DNA of 64,000 bases from Closterium sp. Naga37s-1 (lineage: Eukaryota > Streptophyta > Zygnematophyceae > Desmidiales > Closteriaceae). The stretch spans positions 3,650,501 through 3,714,500 of the forward strand of contig CANJKZ010000142.1 of NCBI GenBank assembly GCA_947471745.1. The letters are read 5' to 3'. The translations under genes were made by a program, and so were the position numbers. Shown piece by piece: positions 1 to 11,420 of the stretch (its first letter is position 1; every line of letters begins with the position of its first letter). The notes beneath the pieces are model-generated. The model was not told where the DNA came from, did not search any database, and worked only from the letters and a program-made list of their open reading frames with translations.

Positions 1-197
1 AGTGATGTAGCAGGCTAAGAATTCCTCTAGAAACCCATTTCCGTGTCGCGGCCGACATTGGGGACGGCAACGCCTCGAGTTAACAACTCGAAGTCATAAA
101 GCCTCAGCATGACGGTCGTTGCACCGGTCTATGGAGCCTCGCCAGTCCAATATCCGGCAAAGAAGGTGTTGCGAGTGCAAGGAATCGCAGAATCATT

Positions 198-2753
198 ATG
201 GCACACTGGCTATTATCGTCGCTCGCTGATGCACCGTACTGTGACGCTGCTAACGTGCAGAACTTACACGCTAGGGCTAACGCGCCGTACTGTCAAGCTA
301 CTAACGCGCCATACTGTCATGCTGCTAACGCGGCACACTGTCACGCTGGTAACGCGGCATACTGTCACGCTGCTAATGCGCCATATTGTCACATTGCTGG
401 TGGTGGCATGCAGGTCAAAATGGAGGACAGCCCGTCACCCGCTCACGCCCCTGTTCCACCGCCAAGCCTGGACCAGAATACCCTCTTGTCCTCGCCGCAA
501 ATGCCAGCGGACGATGCACAGGCAGTAGCAGCAACTCCCGGGAGAGCTGCTGTTTCTGAGTCGCCTCGTTCTCGCTCCCTCTCCCAGTCTTCGCACTCCG
601 CCTCGCATTCTCACTCACTCTCCCACTCGCATACGCCCAGGGTACGTTTCTTGTCGCGTTGAATGTTCGCTCAACACTCCCTTATCTTCCGTGACTTCCT
701 TCCCTCTACTCATGTTCCTTTCCCAAACTAGACTTTCCTACCCTTTTCCATCTCCCCTCCCGCCCCATGTGCTCTGTCTGTTTATTGTTTTCCGTCCCCT
801 CTCCCATGCCTATACTTCCCATCCTCCCACGTTACACGTGTTGGGTTCACTCAGTCCAAGCCAGGGCTCACGCGGTCCCCCTCCTCCGCCTCCTCCACAG
901 CCTCCTCACTCGCTTCCCCTTCCAAGCATTCCTCAAGGGTCAGTTCTCTTCACTCCCTTGTGAAGCCACATCCATGATCTGTCCTTCCGTTTGTGTTCCC
1001 CCCACCCCTCTTCCCGTCTCCTTCTCTTGCTTCTTCTCCTTTTCCTCGCCTCCCTCTCACACCGTGCTCTCTCAACCTCAAACACTCACACCCTCACAAC
1101 TTCTCTTGTCTTCCCTCACAAATCCGTTTATCTTCCCCTATCCGCCGTCCACACACCCCCTCCCCTCATGCACCTTCCACCCCCCAAACTCGTCGTCCAA
1201 TATTGCCATCCCACAACCTGCTCCCTCGGGTTCTCCTCCCGCTTCTTCCCCTTTCTTCCTACAGTCGTCCTCGTCTCGGTCCCGCCAGGACGAGCCATCA
1301 GGCCTCAAGCCCCGCATGCCCTCGTCCGCCTCTTCCGAAGCCACAAACTCGCCGCGCCCGCGCCACAAGGTGAATGTGATGAACCCGAGGGAAACCCACA
1401 CACACCCAAAGGAAACACGCTGTAAGGTACTCCGGGTAAGAGGGTGATCTGTACGGTACACATTTGGAAACAAGGAATAACGCGCTGTTCTGTACCTAGG
1501 TAGGGGGGTGAGCTTGCGAGGGAACGAACGCACGGCTTATTGTTAGGCGGCGGTAGATGAGGCAAGATACGGTGTGTGCCAGACCAGGTAGCCTCGTGGT
1601 GGTTGATCCTACTGGTCACTAGCGGTGGTTGATACTGCTCTGTTTGTCCACTCGTGTCTGTGGTCGTGCAGACGAAGGAGGAGAGCAAGGAGAAAGAGAA
1701 GGAGAAGGAGAAGGAGGAGGACGGGAGCAGGGACAAGGAGAGGGAGAAACGGGAGAGGGACAAGGATAGGGAAAAGGACAAGGATAAGGAGAGGGAGAGG
1801 GAGAGGGAGAAGGAGAAAGAAAGGCGAGAGAGGAAGGATCGGAAGGAGAGGAAAGACAAGGAGAGGGAGCGGGAGAGGGTAAGCGAGGGGTCAAGGGGCA
1901 GTGACGACGACCATGCAGTGACGTTGTTACAGGAGGAGGTGGCACGGCTGGTGAGAGAGAAGGAGAGTGAAGCAGCTACAGCTGCTGCTGCAGCAGCAGC
2001 GGCAGAGGCGAGTGCGGTGGCAGAGCGAGCAGCGCTAGAGGAGCAGGTGGTGGCTCTGAAGGAAGAGCTGGAAGAAGCGCAGGACATTATTGTCACACTC
2101 TCCCAGGCGAAAGCTGATGCTCAGGTGAAGCAACAGGGGCCCGCGTGGGGCGCTTCTGGTAACCTGTCTGATGCTGGGTCCAAAAATTAATCGGAATGTA
2201 GAACAAGAAGCTTCGTCCCGCTGTAGTATTTTCTTATTCCTCTTGTTCCGTCCCGACCTGCGTCCACATCTTGTGATCGTCCTCCTGAAGCTCAGTGATG
2301 CTCGTGTGGTGCTTGCAGAATTCTCTGCTGAGGAAGGAGGAAGAGATGGAGGTGTTGGCACGCCAGTGGCAGCATCAGCTGGCAGAGCACCAATCAGAGC
2401 TGCAGCAGCTGCAAAACAAACTCCAGGTACACTCCTCCCCCCTCGTGTTTCCGCTACTGCTGCCAGAACAATTGTCGCCCCACCGCTGCCGGTGCTGCTG
2501 CTCGTGGTGCTGCTATTGCTGTTGCTGATGGTGTTGCTGGTGCTGCTTTTGCTTCGGAGTCCATTCATGCACCTCGAGAGAAGTGTGTGGCAGTCGTTCT
2601 TCTCTGAATGCCCATGAATGCCCTTTGTCAGTCCGCTCCTCTCGTTCAGTCTCATTACTTCCCAATCTCTCGACCTATTCCGTCCATCATACCCACCCAC
2701 ATTCTGCTTCTCCTATCCAATTCCTCATTTTACAGGAGGCCCAGAAGCAGCTG

Positions 2754-2788
<35 letters not shown>

Positions 2789-5700
2789 AGAGTCCCCTGC
2801 CCCATCGCCTTCCCTTTCCCGGGCTGCACGACAGGCAGAGCAGGTGGGCACCACGGATGATTGCATGGTTTCTCCTTAATCCTTTTGTGATCCAAAACTA
2901 ACTGCAATATGTGGCACTGAAGTGGTTAATGGCAGAAGTCCGAGCGCTTATCTGATCATGCACAGGCTCACACTAAGAAATCCTTACATTGTTTATCAAG
3001 GCTCTTTTTTCTTCTGGTATGGCTTGCATACCAGTCCACAGCCGCTCATTCCCCTCCCATGCCTGCAACTGCCACCTCCAGACGCTCCACAGCCCCCCTG
3101 GCTTACACACTCTACCCAATCGCTGTCTGATCCGATCCCCGATTGAACCGTCTGCCGACCCTTGGTGTGAGCAGGAGATACGGCAGCTCTTGGAGGAGGT
3201 GGAGCGGTGGAAGGAGCACTCAGCGGAGCTGGCGAGGGAGCGCATGGACAAGGAGGACGAGCTGCTCGCCATGCAGGAGGAGTGGAACAAAACGGTCAGT
3301 CACTCTGCCTCTCTACCAGTCAGCTCCATCAGTGCCTGTACCTGCCATGCCAGTGCCCGCCCGCACCAGTGTCCCATGCTGTCATCGTCTCCTTCATCCC
3401 CTCTCGTATTGCTTGTGCTCCCCGCCCCCTTTCCTCTTATAGCCCTGTTTTCTCCCCCCGCCCTGTCTCCCACTCCGCTGCTCGGCATCAGGAGTCGGAA
3501 CTGCGGGTGCGGCTGACCCAGCTAGAGGCCGAGCGCAACCACTGGCAGAAGCAGTTTGCAGAGGCGTCAACCGGCCAGGCTGCAACTGCGCATCGACCTC
3601 CCTCCCCCGCCCGCACTGCCTTTGCCTCCGCGTCTTCTGGAAACGGAGACAGTGGTGACAGTGGTGGTTTGAATGGCAGCGGTGGTGGCGATGGGGTGGG
3701 AGCTGCAAATAATTCGGTGACAGGAGCCGCAGCAGCTGAAGCAGAGGAGAATACTGAAGAAGGAATCGCGAAGCCTTCTGATGCAGTTGCAGTAGCAGCC
3801 GGAGCAGGAGCAGGAGCCAGGGAAGGAGCGGGGACGTCAGAGGAGCTGGCAGCAGTGCAGCAGGAGCTATTGGTGTGCAGGGCAGAGGTGGCGCAGTTGA
3901 AAGCAGCAGAGGAGAGGCTGAGCCACGAGGTGCAGTCCCTAGGGAAGGAGAAGCGGGAGCTGCAGAGAGAGGTGGGGTCGCTGAATGAAGAGCTCAGGAC
4001 GGAGAGAGAGCTATCCGCGGAGGCTGGGGTGATGGCCGAGCAGGAGTGGCAGAAACGGCAGGAGTTGGAACGGGTGAAGAGAGATCTGGAGCGGCAGCTG
4101 GCTAAGGCGAATGCCGCTCCGGCTAGTACTCCTACTGCTGCTGGTACTCCTGGTGGGCCTGCCGGTGGCACGCCTGCTGCTGTTGGTGATCACAGGGCGG
4201 GAGAGGGAACCCTTGGGATGCAGGGGAAAGGGGCAATCGGGGCAGGTGGCGCAGCAGGGCAGGGCGGAGAAGGAGGAGACTCGGGTATGATGCCCAAGTC
4301 TCTGGAGTCTGTCTTTGATGGGGCGGCAGACACAGGAGACCACATGCATGGAGGAGGAGGAGGAGGCGAGACGAGAGGTGATTCATTAGCAAGCGGTTCC
4401 ACTGGTGGTAATGGTGGTGGTGAGGGTGGTGGGAATGGAGAGGCCGCTGGTGCTCTGCGGGATGCGCAGTCGGCAGCGGCAGCGCTGGGGCTAGTGAAGG
4501 AGCAGCTAGAGCTGCAGGTGAAGGCGCTGAAAGAGCAGGGCGAGATGCTGCAGCGGAAAGCAGAGGCTCTCCAGCAGGAGGTGGCAGTGCTGCAGCGGGA
4601 GGTGCAGGAGGGGCGGCACAAGGTGGCGGAGGCACGAGAGGAGCAGACCAGGGCGGAGCAGGAGAGGGACAGGGAGGGGATACGGGGTGCGTTCAACCGC
4701 GTGTGCCTGCAGCTGGTAGGGGAGGCGAAGGAGAGGGTGGAAGAGGAGGCGGCGGCGGCGGCAGCGCTTGTGGCGTCGGCGAACGAGAGGGAGAAGTCGG
4801 CGGAGAAGTGTCTGTTTGCGCTGCTGAGCGAGGTGGCGCGGCTGGTGAAGGTGCACGAGGTGCAGGCGAGGAACAAGGGAGCCTCGTACCACCGATACCG
4901 CATCACTCTGGCGGATATTGAGAGCGTGAAGGAGGACCTCCAGGAGGTGGTGCGGAGTGTGGAGACTCACGCGGCTGTGGCCGAACGAAGCCGCGTGAAG
5001 GGATGGTCCGGGACTGGCTCGGACCTTACCAGCATGGCTGATGCCATTGCTGCTGCCTCTGCTGCTGCCTCTGCTGCTGCTTCGGCTGCTGCTACGGCTG
5101 CGGCTTCCGCTGCTGTGTCTGCTGCTGCTGGTGCGTCGTCAGTTGTGGGAGGGGGAGGCGGGGGAGGGGCTGATTGGTCGGGAGCTCAAACCCGGGGGAT
5201 GCAGGTGCAAGGCAGGGACGAGGAGCCTCCAGCCAATGCATTGATGGCAGAGCTACTGGAAAAGGAGCTTGACAGGGTGATGAGCAGGGTCGCAGATGCG
5301 GAGAATCTGCAGGTGGCGATTGGGGCTGTGGTGGCGGAGGAGAGGAGATTAGTAGAGGATGTGCAGAGAGACCTGCAAGCAGTGCAGGCGAAGCTGGTCG
5401 AGGCAGAGATGATTCGCGAGCAGGCAGAGGCGCTGCGCGAAACAGAGCGGGTTCTGAGCAAGGAGATTGAGGAGGAGGGCAAGGAGGCCAAGGTGCGGGC
5501 TTTGGAGGAGGAAGAAGTGGAGGGGAGGATCATTGCTCTAGAGGCAACGGAGCAGGTGATTAGATCAGATCTGGAAGAGAAGAGCCTGCGGCTGAGGCAG
5601 ATTGATCGAGACCACCCAGATCTGAGTGCGGCTGTAAGCATGGCAGGAACGGGGGAGGGCGGCGCAGCAGCAGGGCTGAAGAAGCTGTTTGCTCTTGGGA

Positions 5701-7198
5701 GGGCGGCGGAGCCTGCGGTTGTGGTTCCACCGTCGCTGTCCGCTGTGGCGAAGGAGAGGGCGAAGCTGCTGGATGAGATACGGGTGATGCGGGAGCAGCT
5801 CATGTGGACACAGTCGTCGCTCATCAAGGCTCGACAGCGACTGCCGGAGCTGCATCAGGTGCTGCTTGCGTCGCCCTGCTCTCTCTCGTCGTCATGTCAC
5901 GTAGACACGTTTGAAGCACTTTGGGTGCAGAAGTCTGTGCCCCGTTTTGTTCTCTTCACATACACAGTCGTGTTTGTGATTTCTCTTGGGTACTGTAGAT
6001 TTGTCTCGTGTGTGCATAAGGTGTTTGCATGCATTACACATGTTTGGTCTGTCTTTTGGAGTTTTCTCACCCGCACGGGCCTTCAACTCACTCCCCTCCC
6101 CTGTCCCCTCTCTCCATATGCTTGACTGCTGCCACACTTCCTTCTGCCCCAACTCTGCCCTATGGTCGATGCACGTTGTGGTTGGCGGGTTGCCTTGGTA
6201 CTCTCAGGAGGCAGTGGAGTGCCGGCGAAGGGTGGAGAAGAAGGAGAAGGAGGCTGTGAGGGTCAGGCAGTGGCTTCAAGACCATGCCGCTGCTGTTGGG
6301 GGCACAGGGGGAGGAGAGACAGGAGGGGGTGGGGCAGGAGAAAGAGCAAGGGGAGGGGAAGCAGTGCCAAGGGTGGGGGTTGGAGGAGGCAAGGCAGGTG
6401 TGGTGGGAGGGTTGTATGGTGGGATTGGAAGCGTTGCTGGTGATAAAGAAGATGCAAGCAAGAAGAGTGGTGGCGGTGGCAGTGTGTGGGGATGGTGGCA
6501 GTCAGTAAGTGGCAGCTCGCAATCTTTTAGTTTGCACACTGTCTTTACTCTATCTTTTCTTGCATGCTGTGCTTGATAAAAACTGTCTCTGCCTCTGGGT
6601 TCCCTTCCTTTACTCCCTCCCCTTAATGCTGCTTCTTACCGTCTTGATCTTCCTTCCTTCCTTCTGCACTTCCCTGTTCGTCCCGGAACAGAAAAATGAC
6701 GGCCACCCATCCAGCTCCCCACGGACACATGCCACTGCAGCTGCTTCTGTATCTGCAGCTGCTCATGCTGGTGCTTCTAGTGCTGCGGCTTCTATAGCCT
6801 CTACTACAGCCACGTCAGGATCCATACCACCACCAGCAGCAGCTACTGCTGCAGCACCACCTCCAAAACTCCCGCAGGCTCCCGTGGTGGAGGAGCAACT
6901 GCAAGTTGGAAATAGCCAAATGGTGGATGAAGGAGGGACAGCGGTGCATAGAAGGGTGGAACCAGTGGGAGGCTACGATGCTGGGGAGGAGGAGGATGAG
7001 AACGATGAGGTGGAGTGCACGGAGGGAGATGAATATATAGGAGAGGGGGGTGACGATGAGGACTACGGAGAGGATGATGACCAACCGAATGAGTGTGTGC
7101 AGGTGGTGGCCTCTGAGCTGGAAGATAGTCCTGGGTTACAGGAGGAAACGTCTGAGGCAATTGATGAGGAGGTTGCTGCTGCGAAATTTGTAGAATAA
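198..7198 (+). CDS. Large coiled-coil protein, nine exons, function unknown
   Basis: Proposed exons are 198-641, 1265-1369, 1672-2124, 2319-2426, 2736-2843, 3175-3294, 3492-5858, 6208-6504 and 6692-7198, giving 1502 residues. Every intron has GT-AG ends and is phase 0, so all exons join in frame, which supports the model. The start at 198 has A at -3 and G at +4; ATG 408 is an alternative that would drop the Cys/His repeat. Order of content: Ser/His-rich N-terminus, a highly charged Lys/Glu/Arg helix (exon 3), heptad-type coiled coil broken by Gly/Ala-rich stretches, a long coiled coil in exon 7, then an Ala/Pro segment and a strongly acidic tail (Asp/Glu-rich, about 7000-7080). No catalytic domain, signal peptide or membrane segment is seen. 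It resembles scaffold, golgin or cytoskeletal coiled-coil proteins in composition only. A further exon between 641 and 1265 is possible. Coding status fairly sure; function unknown. Confidence 0.7.
279..398 (+). repeat. Five-unit 24-base tandem repeat encoding NAPYCHAA-like octapeptides
   Basis: Units start at 279, 303, 327, 351 and 375 and read NAPYCQAT, NAPYCHAA, NAAHCHAG, NAAYCHAA and NAPYCHIA in the frame of the first exon. Cys is constant and is followed by His in four of five units. The repeat is also open in the next frame, so it could instead be 5' untranslated sequence if ATG 408 is the start. Confidence 0.8.
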
Positions 7199-8374
7199 GC
7201 ACAGCGGTATATGCACGTGACAAAACAGAGGGTACTTCCCTCTCTCAGTTCACCGTTTGCCCGTTTAAATTTTAACTGCCTGGATTTTGTGTTGCAGACT
7301 CCATTTTCTACATTAAGTTGAAGGAGGATATATACTTTGTTGCGACCTATCGTATTCGTTCTAAGATCCACTACAAGATCGTTAACAATGCTGAGCGAGT
7401 CAACTGTGCAACAGTGTCCTTCGTGGCAGCTGTCTGGTGGTGACGCTGTTCAGTCGCAGAGCTTCTTGAACAGTGTTGATTTGTCCCAGGTAACTGTAAC
7501 AGACCACTCACGCAGATACAGTTTCAGGGGAAACAACAAAAGGTCTGTTGGGGGAGAGAAGGACAGCCTAGCCTATCGGGAACTTTCGTCGTATTATCCA
7601 TGGATCGAGGCCGATACGTCAGCACAGAACGAACAAAAGTTTTTTAACTACACCATAACTTTGCTTCTCTTGATGTGTACTTTCTTCCTTTCAACCTTCT
7701 GGTGGAGCTGAGAAGCTGGGTCTATTTATCCGCTGGGCAGACGTATCGAAAACATTTAGGCTCACGGGAACATGTCACAAAAAGGTAACATGGAGGCTGT
7801 TCACGTTCAGAGCCATGCATTCGCGAGCCGCGTCTTTTCCTCCACCATTCAAATGCAAGACAGGTCGAATGTACACCCTGTTTCGCGTCACACTGACATT
7901 GGCTGTATTGACGTGCCGTTTATTCTGACATCAACGCGTCCAAAACGGTCCCAGAACATAGCATATAAGCACAATTCGCCGTAATAAACCGTACGCGATA
8001 GCATTGTTTCTTTCATAAACCGTTGTGTATCGTTCTTCTGGACTGCATTTGCCCGCCACCTACCGGGGGTTCAGTTGCAAGCACCAGCCCGCAAAATCCA
8101 AGCACACGTTCGCACTGTAGCCGGGGCTCCCGATTGTCAGAACGTTGAGAAACAGGGTGTAGGCAACACTGACAGGTCGAATCCGACCCACCCGACCAAC
8201 ATCACGATTCATGTCCACCTCGCAAATGGCACTTTTCTAAACAGAATGCGCCCACGCTCTTGCTGCAGCTCGGTGTCAGAATTTTAGCCCACTGAGTTTC
8301 TTCGCCAGTCGACATCGATATTCCTAGACCAGCTGATATTCCTAGCCAATCCTATTCTGGAGCGATCTGAAGCC
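7199..8374. other. Intergenic: 3' flank of coiled-coil gene and 5' flank of secreted-protein gene
   Basis: No gene is firmly supported. AT content is higher than in the genes on either side. It holds one short open frame with a hydrophobic C-terminus (listed separately) and one at 7772-7984 without recognisable features. The last few hundred bases are probably promoter and leader of the gene starting at 8375; no clear TATA box was identified. Confidence 0.5.
7388..7711 (+). CDS. Small open frame with C-terminal hydrophobic segment (weak)
   Basis: About 107 residues from ATG 7388, or 124 from ATG 7337. The only notable feature is the last 25 residues, which contain a Leu/Phe/Thr-rich hydrophobic stretch ending in Trp-Trp-Ser, as in a tail-anchored protein. 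It lies just after the coiled-coil gene, so it could be a terminal exon of an alternative transcript, a separate small gene, or chance. I recognise no family. Reported because the hydrophobic tail ends exactly at the stop codon. Confidence 0.2.
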   Translation: MLSESTVQQCPSWQLSGGDAVQSQSFLNSVDLSQVTVTDHSRRYSFRGNNKRSVGGEKDSLAYRELSSYYPWIEADTSAQNEQKFFNYTITLLLLMCTFFLSTFWWS

Positions 8375-10564
8375 ATGGCTCGTCATCCCCTTCCTCGATT
8401 GATCGCAGCCATCCTCGTCCTGTCTATTCTCGTAACAGCACGCGCCAGCAAAGTCTTTTATTCTCTCACAGTAAGTCACCTCTCGCATAATGTTCAACGT
8501 CAGACCTTCCACGCGCAACTTGCGTGACTTCCCCGCGCAACACGCGCAACGTCATACATAATGCCGCTAGCAGCGACTTTTTCTCGCCGTCTTTTCGCCA
8601 TGTCTTTACTTCTCCACCCGCCTCCCACTTTCACCCTTTCACCCGATCCTCGTCATCTTTCCTCGCTCATTTCCGTCATTCCGTCGCCCGTATACCCGCC
8701 CCTCCTTGCCCTCCTGCCCATTCGAACACCGCTTTCTCTTCCTTACCCCCCCTTATCCCTCGCCGCCTCCGGTACTACGATCGCATCCTCATCGTCATCA
8801 TAATCGCGACCCAACCGTCGCAGCGGTACGAGCAGACGGGCAACGCCATCTGCCTCAAGGCGCGCGACGACAATGCGGCGGCCGCCACGCAGAGCGGCGC
8901 GTTTGACCTCAACTACGCTGACGTCATGTTCGCCGGCGTCAACCCAGGCTCATCCAGTACGCGCGCTGCGAGTCCCAGAGCCTGTCCCTTCTCTGCCGTT
9001 CCTGGTTCAATCTATTCCGCCGCTTCATTTCATCACTCATCATTCCATCATCTAAATCCCTCCCACCCCCATTCCCCCATTCCCGCCGGCCCGTCCGCCT
9101 TCTCCGCCGGCAGTCAAGGACGGGAATGGCATCTGCTACGACAGCGCGGTGCCTGGGAGCGCGTCGTTCCTCGACATCCAATACTACGTCAACATCACCT
9201 TCTTCGGTCGTACCTACATCGCGTCGCTCCCCACGCGCCTGCTGCCCGCGGTCGTCGCACAGGCCTCGTTCAGAGTGAACGTGTGGTGGAACCGCGTCGC
9301 TGGTGCCGACCAGGGGCCGCCGTCCGCGGACGGCGGCAGCGGCCGCAGCGGCGGGTCTGACGGTGCTGCTTCTGCTGCGGGCGCGACGGCGGCGGCGGCA
9401 GCGGCGGCGGATGCGGCGGCTTCTGCAGCTGCTGTTGCTGCTGGCGCAGATGCGGGCGGAACCGGAAGTTTGAATGGCCAACAGCAGCAGGGAGGGGCGG
9501 ATGTGGTGGTACTTAATGCGGTGAACAAGGCATCGAAGCCTCTGGAAGTGATTGGTGCGCCCACCCTCGTGTCTCTGGAACCCGCTGACTCCCCCAAACA
9601 GCCCACCACCGAAACTGTTGCAGTGAGTCCAGATGGTTGTCTTCTGCCTACCCCATACCGCGCCTTACTCCCTTTCCCCCCACCATCCCCTGCCCACCTA
9701 GCCCCCTCCCCGCCTCCCTGGCCCCCACCGTTGCAATGAAAGTTCATTGTCATTCCTTCCATATTTCCCACACGCATGCACTCCCCAGCCCGTATCAGTC
9801 GCGTCATTTGTGTGCACCGTGATTTGTGCTAACCAGCCTTCCTGATTCAATTCCGCCGTCATCAATACTCACCCCACATTCTCCACGTCCCACCTTCTCC
9901 CCGCTCCCCTGCCCTCCCCTCTCCACCCCCCACACCCCAATCCTCTCCCCGCGCCTACACCCCCACCTATCCCATGCAGGCCCCAGCCGCAGCCTACTCT
10001 CTTCGCTACACAACGTTCGACGTCGCCCTGCGCTACGTGCTCCCCAAGTACCTCACCCCAGCCTACGCCTCCAACGGCCAGCTCTCCTTTGCACCACGGG
10101 CCTCGCAACCAGGCGCGACAGGCGCTGCCGCCATCCTGTTCACGTCGGAGCGAGACGCGGTGTACGCGGGCGGCGTCACGTGGATTGTCTCGTACCTTGT
10201 GCATCGCCCGGACCCGTCGCCGTCGTCTGTGGGCTTCCAGTTTGTGCTCTTCGAGGCGTCCTTCTACCAACCGCCGCCCAATGCAACGTCCTCCTCTTCC
10301 TCTGCTGCTTCTAGCTCCTCTTCCTCGTCCACGTCTACTTCTGCTTCTGCTACTGTTGTGACTCCAAGCCCCATGGCGCGGCGGTTGCTGCTGGCGCAGG
10401 GGGCGGCAGCAGAATGCAGTGGGCTGGTGTGCCCTGGGAGGACTGACTCGGCGCGCTCAGGTGCTGCAGCCTTCGTATGCCGGCCGCGCTACCCCTGCCC
10501 CTTGGGCTGCACTCCTGGCAAGAGCAACTACCCCAACTGCTGCCTTGCGTGCTCGGCTTCGTGA
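8375..10564 (+). CDS. Secreted protein with Cys-rich C-terminus, four exons
   Basis: Exons 8375-8470, 8824-8956, 9114-9622 and 9980-10564 give 440 residues; intron phases 0, 1, 0 agree across the junctions. The N-terminus is a signal peptide: a short basic start, then a hydrophobic core (AAILVLSILV) and a small-residue cleavage region near residue 25, so the product should enter the secretory pathway. The middle has a beta-rich segment with a possible N-glycosylation site (NIT), then an Ala/Gly low-complexity insert. The third conserved-looking block (exon 4) is followed by a Ser tract and a C-terminal region with about eight cysteines in 45 residues, spaced like a small disulphide domain. 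No enzyme motif is recognised. It could be a cell-wall or extracellular matrix protein, but this is inference from the signal peptide and composition. Confidence 0.7.
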
Positions 10565-11420
10565 CAGTATGCATGGGGGAGTTTCCACTTGATCATGGCT
10601 GTCAGCGTGCCAGCAAACCAGCAGATTAGCAGGCCAGCAGGCCAGCGCACCAGCAGGCAAAAAGGTTTGCAATGAAGCAGGGCAGCCAAGGATCACCCGC
10701 CGGTTTGCTTATCAAGGACGTCAGCGCGCCTCCTCATCTGAACATCGTTAACGCTCCACTCCTCGTAACCATTCTTTAATTGTTGTGTTGTTCCCGGTGC
10801 GTGCCAAATGGACGCCCTATGACGGTTGCTTGGTGCTGCCGGGGACGGTTTCTCCGGCCTGGGCAGTGCTGCTGGCTGACACGCCTCCACTGCAGGTGTA
10901 TTTATTGCCGTCGTTGACTAGTCTCCTTCATTGATCTCTAGGATGGCTGAACAGTAGCCCTCAGTTGATGTCCTGAAAGTTTATTACTGTACTGGTCTCC
11001 TGTTAATAAACCATCCAGTTCAGTGCTAGAAAAAGGAATGGTCTAAGGTTGGAATCAAGTGTGTGCATCCTGCTATTTTGAAGGGGTATAATATGGTGTG
11101 GTGTGGTGGATTGTTGAAGCGCATTGTGAAATACGCCGGATACTCACCCACGACACAACATCCACAAACCATAATCTATAACGAGGCACTCCGTATGCAA
11201 TCGCGGTTCAACTTCCCCCTTCCCCCAAACCACGCTTCCCTGCTGCGCACGCATGCAAACCTGCACTCCAACTCCTATCTCTTCTCCACAAATTCCCCCC
11301 CCAATCCCCCCCCAATTCCACAAATCCCTCGAATCTGTCCATTCCAATCAAGCCGTCTCCACAACCATACTTCCGCGCCTCGTTCGCCTCCATCCTCGCT
11401 CGATTTTCTTCCCCATCGCC
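10565..11420. other. Intergenic region with short CAG-rich direct repeats
   Basis: No gene supported. About 10600-10665 holds imperfect copies of a CCAGCAGGC-type motif. The 5' leader of the plastid membrane protein gene probably occupies the final 150-200 bases, which are C-rich. Confidence 0.5.
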
